39,405 nucleotides of DNA from Bradyrhizobium manausense (GTDB taxonomy: Bacteria > Pseudomonadota > Alphaproteobacteria > Rhizobiales > Xanthobacteraceae), in the NCBI RefSeq assembly GCF_001440035.1, contig NZ_LJYG01000026.1, positions 177,083-216,487 on the forward strand, read 5' to 3'. The position numbers were made by a program, and so were the translations under genes. Of this stretch, positions 22,307 to 34,368 are shown piece by piece. Within the stretch, counting starts at the first letter, position 1. The number at the start of each line of letters is the position of its first letter. Below the pieces are notes generated by a model. It did not search any database. It saw nothing but the letters and a program-made list of their open reading frames with translations, and was not told the DNA's origin.

Positions 22307-25090
22307 TCAGGCGCCCACGCGCTGTCGCCGGGGCCTGACCGCACTGGCTGCGCGCGCCTTGATGACCGCAGCGGGAAAATCACGGAACGCCTGCGCGAGC
22401 GGCAATTCGTTGCCCGCAAGGCCCGGCGCGGTGTAGCCGCTGATGTCGACGGTTGCGTCAAAACCTTCGAGCGCCGGCCACTCGCGTCCCGCTTGCGTGA
22501 AGGGCGCGAACTGGCGCGCCACCACGACGATCGCTGCAGCGCGGCCATGGTGGCGGACAAAAGAGATCACATGATCGGCGTGCGCGCCGCGAACATCCAG
22601 CGGCTGATAACCGCCTTGCGCAAAAACGTCGGCGAGCTCAGTCCGGAGCCTGAGAAGGTGCCGCGTCCAGGCCAGCTTGAGCCGTCCGTCCGGCCAGGTC
22701 CTGATCAGCCCGCCCCAATCAGGTGTTTCCAGCGAAGCCAGCGCCGCTTGCCGTGCAGAAAAATCCACCGGGCGGCGATTATCCGGATCGACCAGCGACA
22801 GGTCCCAATATTCGGTTCCCTGGTAGAAATCAGGCACCCCCGGCAGCGTCGCCTTCAGCGTGAGCTGGCTCAGCGAATTCAGCGCACCAAGCAGCGCGAT
22901 ACGGCGGGCCAGAGTGGCAAGCGCATCCAGGAATTCGCCTGATAGGCTGGGGTCGAGAATCTTCTCGATGAAGCTGTTGACGCCGTTTTCATACGCTTCA
23001 TGCGGATTGAGCCAGCTCGTCTCCTCCTTGCCCTCGCGGGCGGCCTTGAGCGCATAGGCCTGGATGCGCTCGACGAAACTGGCATCCGGCCCTTGAAGGG
23101 GCCAGGCGCCGAGCAGGGTCTGGTAGAGCATGTATTCGAACGTTGCCGACGGCGCGCGCAGATTGCCTGACAGCGCGAGGTGCGGCGCGTTCAGCACCTT
23201 CCAGCGCGAAACAGTGCTGGTCCATTCGCCTGATATCTCGCTCAGCGCCGTGATCCGCGCTCGCGCATCCTCGCCGCGCTTGGTGTCGTGGGTTGCGGTC
23301 GCCGTCATCCCCTGCGGCCATTCCCTGGCGCGGGCGCGCATCGCCTCGTGGAAGGCCGGTATGGTGAGGCCCTTGCTGGCGGGATCGCCGCCGACTTCAT
23401 TCAGCGCCAGCAGCCGGTGGAACTGGTAGAACGCGGTGTCCTCCAGTGATTTCGCCATCATCGGTCCCGTGAACTGCTGCACCTTCAGTGCAAAGCGGCG
23501 CACCCGCGGCGCGCTGTGCGGCGGCCGGCCGGGCTTGAGCAGGTCCATGGTCAGCGCATCGCGCAGGAAGTCGAAAATGCCTTCATCCGCGGCGAACCAC
23601 TCTGTGCGGGCGCGCGCGATGGTGTCGTCGATCAGCTTGCGGTCGAGCGCGGTCGGGCCGCTATGCGTCAAGTAAGTGCGATAGACCGGGAAGTGCAGCA
23701 CGTAGAGCTCGAGCGCCTGCCGCAGGCTGTCGGCGGAGAAATCGCGGGTCGAATAGTGCCCGTTGGCGATGCGTGCGAGCAGGCGGGTCAGCACGGTGAA
23801 CTCGCTGGTCAGCAGCGTTTCCAGCACGCGTCGCTTCGCGTCCTTGACATAGGGCGCGAGCCGCGGCGGCCGGTTGCTGATCTGGCGCCAGGTCTCGTCC
23901 AGCGCCTCCAGCCCTTTGGCATCGACCAGCACCTGGGTGATCGCGTTCATCCACTCATAGCCCGTGGTGCCCTGGACGCCGGCGAAGTGCGGCAGCTTCT
24001 CGTGCTCGCACAGGATCTTCTCAATCACCGTGTAGAATGGTTTGGCATTGCCTTGCGCGTCGCGCACCAGCCGGCGCAGCCGCTGGCAATATTGCGCAGG
24101 GTCGCGCAGGCCGTCGATGTGATCGAGGCGGATGCCTTGCAGTTTTCCGTCGGCGACGAGCTGCTTCACCAGCCGGTGCGTGGCGGCGAACGTGCTCGCG
24201 TCCTCGACGCGCAGGCCGGCGAGCCCGTTGACGTCGAAGAAACGGCGATAGTTGATGTCGCTGGAGGCAAGCCGCCAATGGCCGAGCTTGTAGTTCTGCC
24301 GCTCCAGCAGGTGATGCAGCGCCAGCGTCTGCGCCGGGCGATCTTTGGCTGCGCGATAGGCGAGGAGGCCGTGCATGACGATGTCGGCGCCGCCTGCGAT
24401 CTCCTTCAGCTCTGCCTTGAAGGCGGGGGCCTCCTTGCGGTTCGGCCTGCGCAGGCCGGTATAGCGCGCGGCGAGCGAGAGCAGGCGTTTGCCGGCAACG
24501 GTATCGGCAGCATCCGCCTCCTTCACGATCATCCGCAATATCTCGCCATAGCGCTCCGGCGCGATCGGCAGGCGGTGCTCGAAATACCAGGCAGAAAAGC
24601 TGCCCTCCTCGGGATCGTAGCGCAGCTCAATCTCGCCGCGCTCCAGCGCCTCGCCATAGGACGCGCCGAGGATCGGCAGCAGCACGCCGCCGCGGGCACG
24701 ATAGGGGAGCTGGTCCCAGTCGATGTCGAAGGAAACGGCGTGCGGCGAGGCCTGGCCCCATTCCAGCACGTCGAGCCACCAGGGATTGTCGGCGAAATGC
24801 ACGCCGACATGATTGGGCACGAAGTCGACGATCAGGCCGAGGTCGTTCTGTGCGAGCGCCTCGCTCAGCCGGGCAAAGCCGGCCTCGCCGCCGAGTTCGG
24901 GATTGAACTGGCTGTGATCGACAGTGTCATAGCCATGGGTCGAGCCCTTGCGCGCTTTCATCACAGGCGAGGCGTAGAGATGGGTGATCCCCAGTGCCTT
25001 CAGATAAGGCACGACCGCGGCGGCCTTGTCGAAGTCGAAATCCGCAGTGAGCTGGAGCCGGTAGGTCGCAAGAGGGATCGCGGAAGGCAT
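22307..25090 (-). CDS. treY: maltooligosyl trehalose synthase TreY
   Basis: TreY (GH13) turns the reducing-end maltose unit of a glucan chain into a terminal trehalose. The 927-residue protein begins MPSAIPLATYRLQL and has THLYASPVMKARKGSTHGYD, the nucleophile Asp323 in GIRLDHIDGL, the acid Glu357 in YTVIEKIL, and the third Asp in TATHDTKRGEDAR. Length fits the family range and the C-terminal beta domain is complete. A longer upstream frame overlaps treZ and is not used, because the family start coincides with ATG 25090, one base after the treZ stop. It is the last gene of the minus-strand cluster. Confidence 0.95.
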   Translation of the reverse strand: MPSAIPLATYRLQLTADFDFDKAAAVVPYLKALGITHLYASPVMKARKGSTHGYDTVDHSQFNPELGGEAGFARLSEALAQNDLGLIVDFVPNHVGVHFADNPWWLDVLEWGQASPHAVSFDIDWDQLPYRARGGVLLPILGASYGEALERGEIELRYDPEEGSFSAWYFEHRLPIAPERYGEILRMIVKEADAADTVAGKRLLSLAARYTGLRRPNRKEAPAFKAELKEIAGGADIVMHGLLAYRAAKDRPAQTLALHHLLERQNYKLGHWRLASSDINYRRFFDVNGLAGLRVEDASTFAATHRLVKQLVADGKLQGIRLDHIDGLRDPAQYCQRLRRLVRDAQGNAKPFYTVIEKILCEHEKLPHFAGVQGTTGYEWMNAITQVLVDAKGLEALDETWRQISNRPPRLAPYVKDAKRRVLETLLTSEFTVLTRLLARIANGHYSTRDFSADSLRQALELYVLHFPVYRTYLTHSGPTALDRKLIDDTIARARTEWFAADEGIFDFLRDALTMDLLKPGRPPHSAPRVRRFALKVQQFTGPMMAKSLEDTAFYQFHRLLALNEVGGDPASKGLTIPAFHEAMRARAREWPQGMTATATHDTKRGEDARARITALSEISGEWTSTVSRWKVLNAPHLALSGNLRAPSATFEYMLYQTLLGAWPLQGPDASFVERIQAYALKAAREGKEETSWLNPHEAYENGVNSFIEKILDPSLSGEFLDALATLARRIALLGALNSLSQLTLKATLPGVPDFYQGTEYWDLSLVDPDNRRPVDFSARQAALASLETPDWGGLIRTWPDGRLKLAWTRHLLRLRTELADVFAQGGYQPLDVRGAHADHVISFVRHHGRAAAIVVVARQFAPFTQAGREWPALEGFDATVDISGYTAPGLAGNELPLAQAFRDFPAAVIKARAASAVRPRRQRVGA

Positions 25091-25091
25091 T

Positions 25092-26846
25092 TCAACCTCC
25101 GAGATGCCAGACCACCGACCAGGGCGGGAGTCGGTCGCCGGCAGCGCCGCCCCAGATCGGCGTGCCCGCGTTGTCGTTGGCATACGCGATGTCGTTGTCG
25201 GAAAGATTGGCGGTGAGCCGCAGCGTCGTGCCGTCGCCCATGCGCCAATGCGCGGTGAGCAGGCCGTTGTCTTTCGCCTCGGCATCGCCGAAGCGCGCGT
25301 CTTTCAGCCGCGGCATGATCTCCCTGCGGCGAAGCTCGAGCAAGTCGCGCACCAGCGCCAGCCGAGCGTCCTGTTCGGGCGTGCGGCCGGTCCAGTCCAG
25401 CACGGCCGATTGCGGCGTGGCAGGATCAAGCGGGTCCGGCACCTCGTCGCCATATTTCGCGTAGGCCCAGGCGTATTCCTGCCTGCGCCCTTTGCGCACG
25501 GCATCGGCGAGGCCACCCTGGAAATCGCAAAAAAACGGGAAGGGCATCTTCGAGCCCCATTCCTCGCCCTGGAACAGCATCGGTACCATCGGCGCGAGCA
25601 GCGTCACCGCGAGCGCGGCCTCGATCTGCTCGGGCGAGGCCAGGCTCTCCAGCCGGTCGCCGAGCGGGCGGTTGCCGATCTGGTCGTGGTTTTGCAGGAA
25701 GTTGACGAAGGTCACCGGCGGCAGCTCACCGCTCGGCTCGCCGCGCGGCTTCTTGCCCCAGAACTCCGAGATCTCGCCCTGGTAGACGAAGCCTGAGGCG
25801 AGCGCACGCGCGAGGTCGATGCGCGGGGTCTGGTAGTCGGCATAATAGCCGTTGAGCTCGCCGGTCAGCATCACGTGCCAGACGTGGTGATAGTCGTCGT
25901 TCCACTGCGCGCGATATTTGCCGCTCGGCGGCTCCTGCGCGGCATCGAGCAGGCTGGCGCGGTTGTCGCCATTCTCCAGCACCAGATGAATGTGCCGTCC
26001 GGTGGCCTTCGCGAGCTCGCCGACGGCGACGCTGAGGTCGTGCAGCATCGACTGCTCGCCCGGGATCGCCATGATGTGGTTGGCGGCATCCAGTCTGAGA
26101 CCGTCGAACCGGTAGTCAGCCAGCCAGGACAGCGCATTCTCGACCGCGAAGGCGCGCACCTGCGGCATGCGATAATCGATCGTGCTGCCCCAGGGCGTGT
26201 GCGCGTCGGTGAAGAAAGATGGCGCGTAGCGGCCGAGGTAGTTTCCTTCCGGGCCGAAGTGATTGTAGACGACGTCGAGGAAGACCATCAGCCCGCGCAG
26301 GTGCGCCTCGTCGATCAGCGTCTTCAAGTCCTCCGGACGGCCATAGGCGCTGTCGGGCGCGTACCACAGCACGCCGTCATAGCCCCAGCCGCGCCGGCCG
26401 GCGAAATCGGCCAGCGGCATCAGCTCCAGCGCGGTGATACCGGATGCGACCAGATGATCGAGCTTGTCGATCATGGCACGGTAGGTGCCATCGCGCGTGA
26501 AGGTGCCGACATGGGTCTCGATCAGCACCGTCTCTTCCCAGGGGCGACCGCGCCAATCCTTGGCGCGCCATGCGAAGGCGTCGTGATCGATCACCTCGCT
26601 CGGGCCGAACACATCCTCGGGCTGAAACGCGGAGGCGGGATCCGGCACGTCGATCTCGTCGTCGATCCTGAACTTGTATTGGCTGCCAGGAGCGAGGCCG
26701 GCGATCTCGGCGACATACCAGCCATCCTGCCGGCGCTGCATCGCATGTCGCGTTTCGAGCAGGAGATCGACGCGGCGCGCGGCGGGCGCCCACAGCCGGA
26801 ACGACACGCCGTCCTTGGTCGGCTTCGCTCCGAAGGATGGCCTCAT
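25092..26846 (-). CDS. treZ: maltooligosyl trehalose trehalohydrolase TreZ
   Basis: TreZ (GH13) cuts free trehalose from the chain end made by TreY. The 584-residue protein has an N-terminal CBM48-like domain (FGAKPTKDGVSFRLWAPAA), then VLIETHVGTFTRDGTY, GRRGWGYDGVLWYAP, DVVYNHFGPEGNYL, the nucleophile Asp253 in FDGLRLDAANHI, Glu291 in HLVLENGDNR, and NFLQNHDQIGNR. Length is normal. The start overlaps the glgX stop by four bases (ATGA) and treY follows after one base, so the three genes are translationally linked. Confidence 0.95.
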   Translation of the reverse strand: MRPSFGAKPTKDGVSFRLWAPAARRVDLLLETRHAMQRRQDGWYVAEIAGLAPGSQYKFRIDDEIDVPDPASAFQPEDVFGPSEVIDHDAFAWRAKDWRGRPWEETVLIETHVGTFTRDGTYRAMIDKLDHLVASGITALELMPLADFAGRRGWGYDGVLWYAPDSAYGRPEDLKTLIDEAHLRGLMVFLDVVYNHFGPEGNYLGRYAPSFFTDAHTPWGSTIDYRMPQVRAFAVENALSWLADYRFDGLRLDAANHIMAIPGEQSMLHDLSVAVGELAKATGRHIHLVLENGDNRASLLDAAQEPPSGKYRAQWNDDYHHVWHVMLTGELNGYYADYQTPRIDLARALASGFVYQGEISEFWGKKPRGEPSGELPPVTFVNFLQNHDQIGNRPLGDRLESLASPEQIEAALAVTLLAPMVPMLFQGEEWGSKMPFPFFCDFQGGLADAVRKGRRQEYAWAYAKYGDEVPDPLDPATPQSAVLDWTGRTPEQDARLALVRDLLELRRREIMPRLKDARFGDAEAKDNGLLTAHWRMGDGTTLRLTANLSDNDIAYANDNAGTPIWGGAAGDRLPPWSVVWHLGG

Positions 26847-28921
26847 AGCGCCCCCGCGAAGGCGAGCACGGAACGTGGCGGCGCCTTGCTGTCGCTTCCG
26901 GACAGTAAATCAACGCTGTTCAGCTTGGCATCCGTCGTGTTCAGGATCTGCTGCCAGCTCTTGTATTCGGGCATTTTGGGCAATTTGAATGCAATCTCTT
27001 CCGGGGCGGCGTTCAGAACGATAAAGAGCGCCGCGCTGCCCGGTTCCATCGGTCCCATCACATAAGAGAGGAACCGGCCGTCCGGGAATGTCCAGTCGCT
27101 CTCGGTCATCTCATTGCCTTCGGGCGTCAGCCACAGTGCGCCGTAGGAGATGCCGTCCTTGGGCCGGCCGTCGAGCCAGCGATGGCTGCGCAGCTGCGAG
27201 AATTTTCGGCGGATGTCTGCGAGATCAGCGACAAAATCGATCATGTCATCGCCGTCCTTGCCGAGATTGTCCCAAGAGACCCAGCCGACCTCGTTGTCCT
27301 GGCAATAGGCGTTGTTGTTGCCGAATTGCGTGTTACCGACCTCATCGCCGGCAAGGATCAGCGGAACGCCCTGCGCCAGCATCAGACAGGCCAGCACGTT
27401 CTTGCGAAGCTGCCGGCGCAGGCCAAGGATCTTGGGATCATCGGTCGGGCCCTCGACACCGCAATTGTTGCTGTGGTTGTCGTTTGAGCCGTCGCGATTG
27501 TCCTCGCCATTGGCCTCGTTGTGCTTTTCGTTGTAGCTGAAGAGATCCGCCAGCGTGAAACCGTCATGAACGGTGATGTGGTTGATGCTTGCGCGCGGCC
27601 GGCGCCCGTCGTGATTGAACAGGTCGGACGAGGCCGTCATGCGGCTGGAGATGTCGCCGATCAGGCTGCCTTCGCCGCTCCAGTAGCGGCGCATGGCGCT
27701 GCGATAGCGGTCATTCCATTCCGACCATTGCGAGGGGAAGGCGCCGACCTGGTAGCCTCCGAGGCCGAGATCCCAGGGTTCGGCGACGAGCTTGACGGTG
27801 GCGAGCACCGGATCCTGCCTGACAGCGGTGAGGAACGAGCTGCCGCGGTCAAAACCGTTCGGGCCGCGCGCCAGCGTGGTGGCGAGGTCGAAGCGGAAGC
27901 CGTCGACATGGCAGACCTCGACCCAGTAGCGCAAGCTATCCATCACCATCTGCAGCACGCGCGGATGGGTCAGGTTCACCGAGGAGCCGCAGCCGGTGAA
28001 GTCGTCATAATAGCGCGGGTTCTCGCGGTTCAGCCAGTAATAGGAGGCATTGTCGATGCCGCGGTAGCACAGCGTCGGGCCGAGGTGATTGCCTTCGGCG
28101 GTGTGATTGTAGACGACATCGAGCATCACCTCGATGCCCGCATCGTGCAGGCGCGCCACCGCGGTGCGGAAGGAATCCAGCGCATTGTCCTGGGCGTAGC
28201 GCTGCTCCGGCGCGAAGAAGGACAGCGTGTTGTAACCCCAGTAGTTGGTGAGCTTCTTCTCCACCAGCACGCGGTCGTCGACGAAGCTGTGAACCGGCAA
28301 CAGCTCGATCGTGGTGACGCCGAGCCTCTTCAGATGTTCGATCATTGCCGGCGACGACAATCCGCCATAGGTGCCCCGCAGATTCGGCGGCACGTCGTCG
28401 CGCTTCTGGGTCAGGCCCTTGACGTGGGCCTCGTAGATGATGGTGTCTTCCCAGGCGATGTTCGGCCTGATCTCGCGGCGGCCCCAGTTGAAAGTCTCGT
28501 CGACCACGACCGCCTTGGGCATGCCGCGTGCATTGTCGCGCCGGTCGAACGACAGATCCTCGCGCGCCGAGCCGGTGCGATAGGCGAAGTGCGCGTCACT
28601 CCAGACCAGCCGCCCGGCGAGCCGCTTGGCGTAGGGGTCGAGCAGCAGCTTGTTGGCGTTGAAGCGGTGGCCGTGCTCTGGCTCGTAGGGGCCATGCACG
28701 CGATAGCCGTAGAGCTGGCCCGGCGAGACGTCGTTGAGATAGCCGTGCCAGACATCTTCGGTACGCTCCGGCAGCTCGATGCGCTCGAGCTCGCGCCGAC
28801 CCTGGCTGTCGAACAGGCACAGCTCGACCTTCTCGGCGTGGGCTGAGAACAGTGCGAAATTGGTGCCGCGTCCGTCCCAGCTTGCACCGAGGCGCGCGGG
28901 CGATCCAGCAGTCAGGCGCAT
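26843..28921 (-). CDS. glgX: glycogen debranching enzyme GlgX
   Basis: GlgX (GH13) hydrolyses alpha-1,6 branch points, supplying linear chains for TreY/TreZ and MalQ. The 692-residue protein has the N-terminal CBM48-like GRGTNFALFSAHAEKVELCL, YEAHVKGLT, LDVVYNHTAEGNHLGPT, nucleophile Asp345 in GFRFDLATTLARG, Glu381 in LVAEPWDLG, and HDGFTLADLFSYNEKHNEANGE. All catalytic residues are intact. It starts three bases after the glgB stop and overlaps treZ by four bases. Trehalose clusters in actinobacteria and rhizobia often carry this gene (called treX there). Confidence 0.95.
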   Translation of the reverse strand: MRLTAGSPARLGASWDGRGTNFALFSAHAEKVELCLFDSQGRRELERIELPERTEDVWHGYLNDVSPGQLYGYRVHGPYEPEHGHRFNANKLLLDPYAKRLAGRLVWSDAHFAYRTGSAREDLSFDRRDNARGMPKAVVVDETFNWGRREIRPNIAWEDTIIYEAHVKGLTQKRDDVPPNLRGTYGGLSSPAMIEHLKRLGVTTIELLPVHSFVDDRVLVEKKLTNYWGYNTLSFFAPEQRYAQDNALDSFRTAVARLHDAGIEVMLDVVYNHTAEGNHLGPTLCYRGIDNASYYWLNRENPRYYDDFTGCGSSVNLTHPRVLQMVMDSLRYWVEVCHVDGFRFDLATTLARGPNGFDRGSSFLTAVRQDPVLATVKLVAEPWDLGLGGYQVGAFPSQWSEWNDRYRSAMRRYWSGEGSLIGDISSRMTASSDLFNHDGRRPRASINHITVHDGFTLADLFSYNEKHNEANGEDNRDGSNDNHSNNCGVEGPTDDPKILGLRRQLRKNVLACLMLAQGVPLILAGDEVGNTQFGNNNAYCQDNEVGWVSWDNLGKDGDDMIDFVADLADIRRKFSQLRSHRWLDGRPKDGISYGALWLTPEGNEMTESDWTFPDGRFLSYVMGPMEPGSAALFIVLNAAPEEIAFKLPKMPEYKSWQQILNTTDAKLNSVDLLSGSDSKAPPRSVLAFAGAL

Positions 28922-28924
28922 CGG

Positions 28925-31064
<2,140 letters not shown>

Positions 31065-31072
<8 letters not shown>

Positions 31073-34000
31073 GGGCTTCGCTCCCGGCACTGGACAGAAT
31101 GCGAAGCAGGCCGGTCAGCGGCGCATGGAGCCCGTCGGGCCGGTGGGACAGCTCGTACTCTACCTCGTCGAACGCTAGGTCAAGCAGGAAAAACCTTAAC
31201 ATGCTTTCCGCGCCGTGCGCGTCTTCCGGCCAGAGCCGCCGGTGGGTCATGGCCTCATGATAGGCGGACAGGAAGGTTGCGGTGGCGCGCTCGCGCCATT
31301 CGTCGAGCGCGGCCGTGATCCGGCCTTGTTCGTCGCCGCCGCCCGAGCCCGCGCGGCCAAGCGCTGCGTTAACCGAAAGATCAATCGAGCGCACCAGGCC
31401 CGCGACATCGCGCGCGGCAGGCAGCTTGCGCCGCTTGTCGGCCAGTGCGAGGTGCGGATCGCCGTCGAAATCGATGATGAAGATGTCGTCCTTCACGATC
31501 AGGGTTTGTCCGAGGCGGAAATCGCCGTGATGACGGATGTTCAACCCGCCGATCTCGGATGGCAAGAGTGCGTTGATGTGGCGCGGCAAGCTCGCGCGCG
31601 CCGCGACAATCTGGTCGATCAGGGGCCGGTCGCCTTCGCGCAGGCCGTCCCGGGCATCGGCCAGCCGGTCGAAGACCCGCTCGGCTCGGCCCATGAGGTC
31701 GTTCGTCCAGCGCTTGACGTCGGCCTTGCCGGTTGGTTCAGGGGCAAGGTCGGCGGATTTTGCGGCGGCGAGCGCCATGTGCAGCTCGGCAAGCCGGCGG
31801 CCAATCTGCGCGACGAAGTGCAGATAGATCGTCTGCTCCTGGGTCGTCCGGTACTCCTCGTCCGGCGGCAGCACCCGCTGCTCGTCGACATAGCGGTCGA
31901 GATAGCCCGCCGTGACCGCCCAACCGTCACCCTGGTTCTCGACATAGGCATGCAGCACGCCGATGGCGCTGCGGCTGTCGCCCTCGGCCAGCTCGACGCT
32001 GCCGAGCAGCGCCGGTGTATTGGCAAAGCGTGCGACCTCGGTGAGATAATTGCCGATTTCGATCTCGGGATTGGGACCGCTTTCAAGCCGGCGATAGATC
32101 TTGGCCACATATTGATTGTCGACCAGCGCGGTGCTGTTGGATTGCTCGATCGCGCGGATGCGCTCGGGCTCCTTGACGGTGTAGTCGGCGAAACGGCTCG
32201 TCGCCTTGAACTCGAGCCGCAGATTGTTTTCGTCCACCACCAGGTTCTGAGACAAGCCGCGCAGGAAAAGACCGATGAAGATCTGGTCGGTGGCGACGTC
32301 GAGCAGGGTGCCTTCGCGCGCGCCCTGGCGCACGGCGGCGAGCGCCTTCGGGTTGAAGCGCTCGCGGTCGAAGCGCACCCACTCGATCTGCATCGGCAGC
32401 ACGTAGCGCGTCGTGACATCATTCCCTGCGGTGTCGAAGAACGCGATCCAGGGCCTGTTGTCGCCGATGTCGCTGAACGGCACTGCTGACGTCAGCGTCG
32501 CCTTGATGTGCTTGGGATTATGCTCGGGATACCACCGCGTCCTTGCCAGAAATCCCGGCAGCACGTCGCGCTCGAACACGCCGCGCTCGCGGGCGAGCGA
32601 CACCCAGTTCGAGTTGACCGGAACCACCAGCGTCTCGAACTCCGGCACCGCGCGCGGCACCACCGGCTCGGACTTGTCGCGCTCCTGGAGCTGGAACCAG
32701 TAGAAGCCGTAGGGCCCGAGCGTGATCATGTAGGGCAATTCGCCGATCGCCGGAAAGCGGGTGCGGCCCAGCATCTCCTGCGGGATGCGGTCCTTCCACG
32801 GCGACAGATCGAGCTCGGTCGCCTGCGCCGCGCGCGACAGATTGGCGACGCAGAGAATGACCTCGTCGCGATATTGCCGGACATAGGCCAACACGGCGCG
32901 GTTGGCCGGGCGGATGAAGGTCATGGTGCCCCGGCCGAAGGCCAGCGTCGACTTGCGCACCGAGATCAGCCGCTTGGTGGCGCTGAGCAGCGACGACAGG
33001 CTGCGCGACTGCGCCTCCACGTTCACCGACTCATAGCCATAGACCGGATCCATGATCAGCGGCGCGTAGAGACGGGCGGGGTCGCAGCGCGAGAAGCCGC
33101 CGTTGCGGTCCGGGCTCCATTGCATCGGCGTGCGCACGCCGTTGCGGTCGCCGAGATAGATGTTGTCGCCCATGCCGATCTCGTCGCCGTAATAGATGAT
33201 CGGCGTGCCGGGGAACGACAGCAGCAGCGAGTTCATCAGCTCGATCTTGCGCCGGTCATTGTCCATCAACGGCGCAAGGCGCCTGCGGATGCCGACATTG
33301 ATGCGGGCGCGGGGATCGTTGGCGTATGTGGTCCAGAGATAGTCGCGCTCGACGTCGGTGACCATCTCCAGCGTCAGCTCGTCATGATTGCGCAGAAACA
33401 GCGCCCATTGGCAGCTTGCGGGGATATCAGGCGTCTGGCGCAGGATATCGGTGATCGGGAAGCGGTCCTCCTGCGCGATCGCCATATAGATGCGCGGCAT
33501 CAGCGGGAAGTGGTAGGCCATGTGGCATTCGTCGCCGCGGCCGAAATATTCCTGCACGTCCTCCGGCCATTGGTTGGCTTCGGCCAGCAGCAGCTTTCCC
33601 TTGGAATAGGCGTCCAGCTCCTGGCGCAGGCGCTTGATGATCGCATGCGTCTCCGGGAGGTTTTCGTTCGAGGTGCCCTCGCGCTCGCACAGATAGGGAA
33701 TCGCGTCCAGCCGGAAGCCATCGACACCGGCGTCGAGCCAGCGCTTCATCACCTGGATGATGGCGCTGACGACGCGCGGATTGTCGAAATTGAGGTCGGG
33801 CTGGTGCGAGAAGAAGCGATGCCAGTAGAACGCGCCGGCCTCGGGATCCCAGGTCCAGTTCGACTTCTCGGTATCGGTGAAGATGATCCGCGTGCCCTGG
33901 TATTTCTGATCGGTGTCGCTCCAGACATACCAGTTGCGGGCGCTGGAGCCGGCCGGGCTGCGGCGGGCGCGCTTGAACCATTTGTGCTGGTCCGAGGTGT

Positions 34001-34358
34001 GGTTGACGACGAGCTCGGTGATGACGCGCAGGCCGCGCTTCTGCGCTTCCTGGATGAAGCGCTTGAAGTCCTTCATCGTCCCGAAATCGGGATTGACCGT
34101 GCCGTAATCGCCGATGTCGTAGCCGTCGTCGCGGCCGGGCGAGGGATAGAACGGCAGCAGCCACAACGCGGTGACGCCGAGGTCCTGCAGATAAGGCAGC
34201 TTCTCGGTCAGGCCAGCGAAATCGCCGATGCCGTCATTGTTGCTGTCGGCAAAGGCCTTGACGTGGAGCTGGTAGATGATCGCGTCCTTGTACCAGAGCT
34301 CATCCACGACCTCGGCAGCCTCGGCCTTCTTGGTGTCGACGGAAGACAGAACATTCAT
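31065..34358 (-). CDS. treS: trehalose synthase (maltose alpha-D-glucosyltransferase) fused to maltokinase
   Basis: The 1097-residue protein joins two activities. The N-terminal TreS domain (about 20-570, GH13) interconverts maltose and trehalose: [15 protein letters not shown], nucleophile Asp218 in [13 protein letters not shown], Glu260 in [11 protein letters not shown], and Asp326 in [11 protein letters not shown]. The C-terminal maltokinase domain (about 610-1090) phosphorylates maltose to maltose-1-phosphate: [11 protein letters not shown], then the kinase loop [11 protein letters not shown] and IIDFDGDP. The fusion, as in many proteobacteria, channels trehalose into the GlgE pathway. 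All visible catalytic residues are in place. It starts ten bases after the glgE-like stop, with AAGGAT upstream of ATG 34358. Confidence 0.95.
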
Positions 34359-34368
34359 GGCGTGATCC

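Noticed and set aside
23516..25216. A 566-residue plus-strand frame opposite treY
   Set aside because: Antisense shadow of treY with no recognisable domain.
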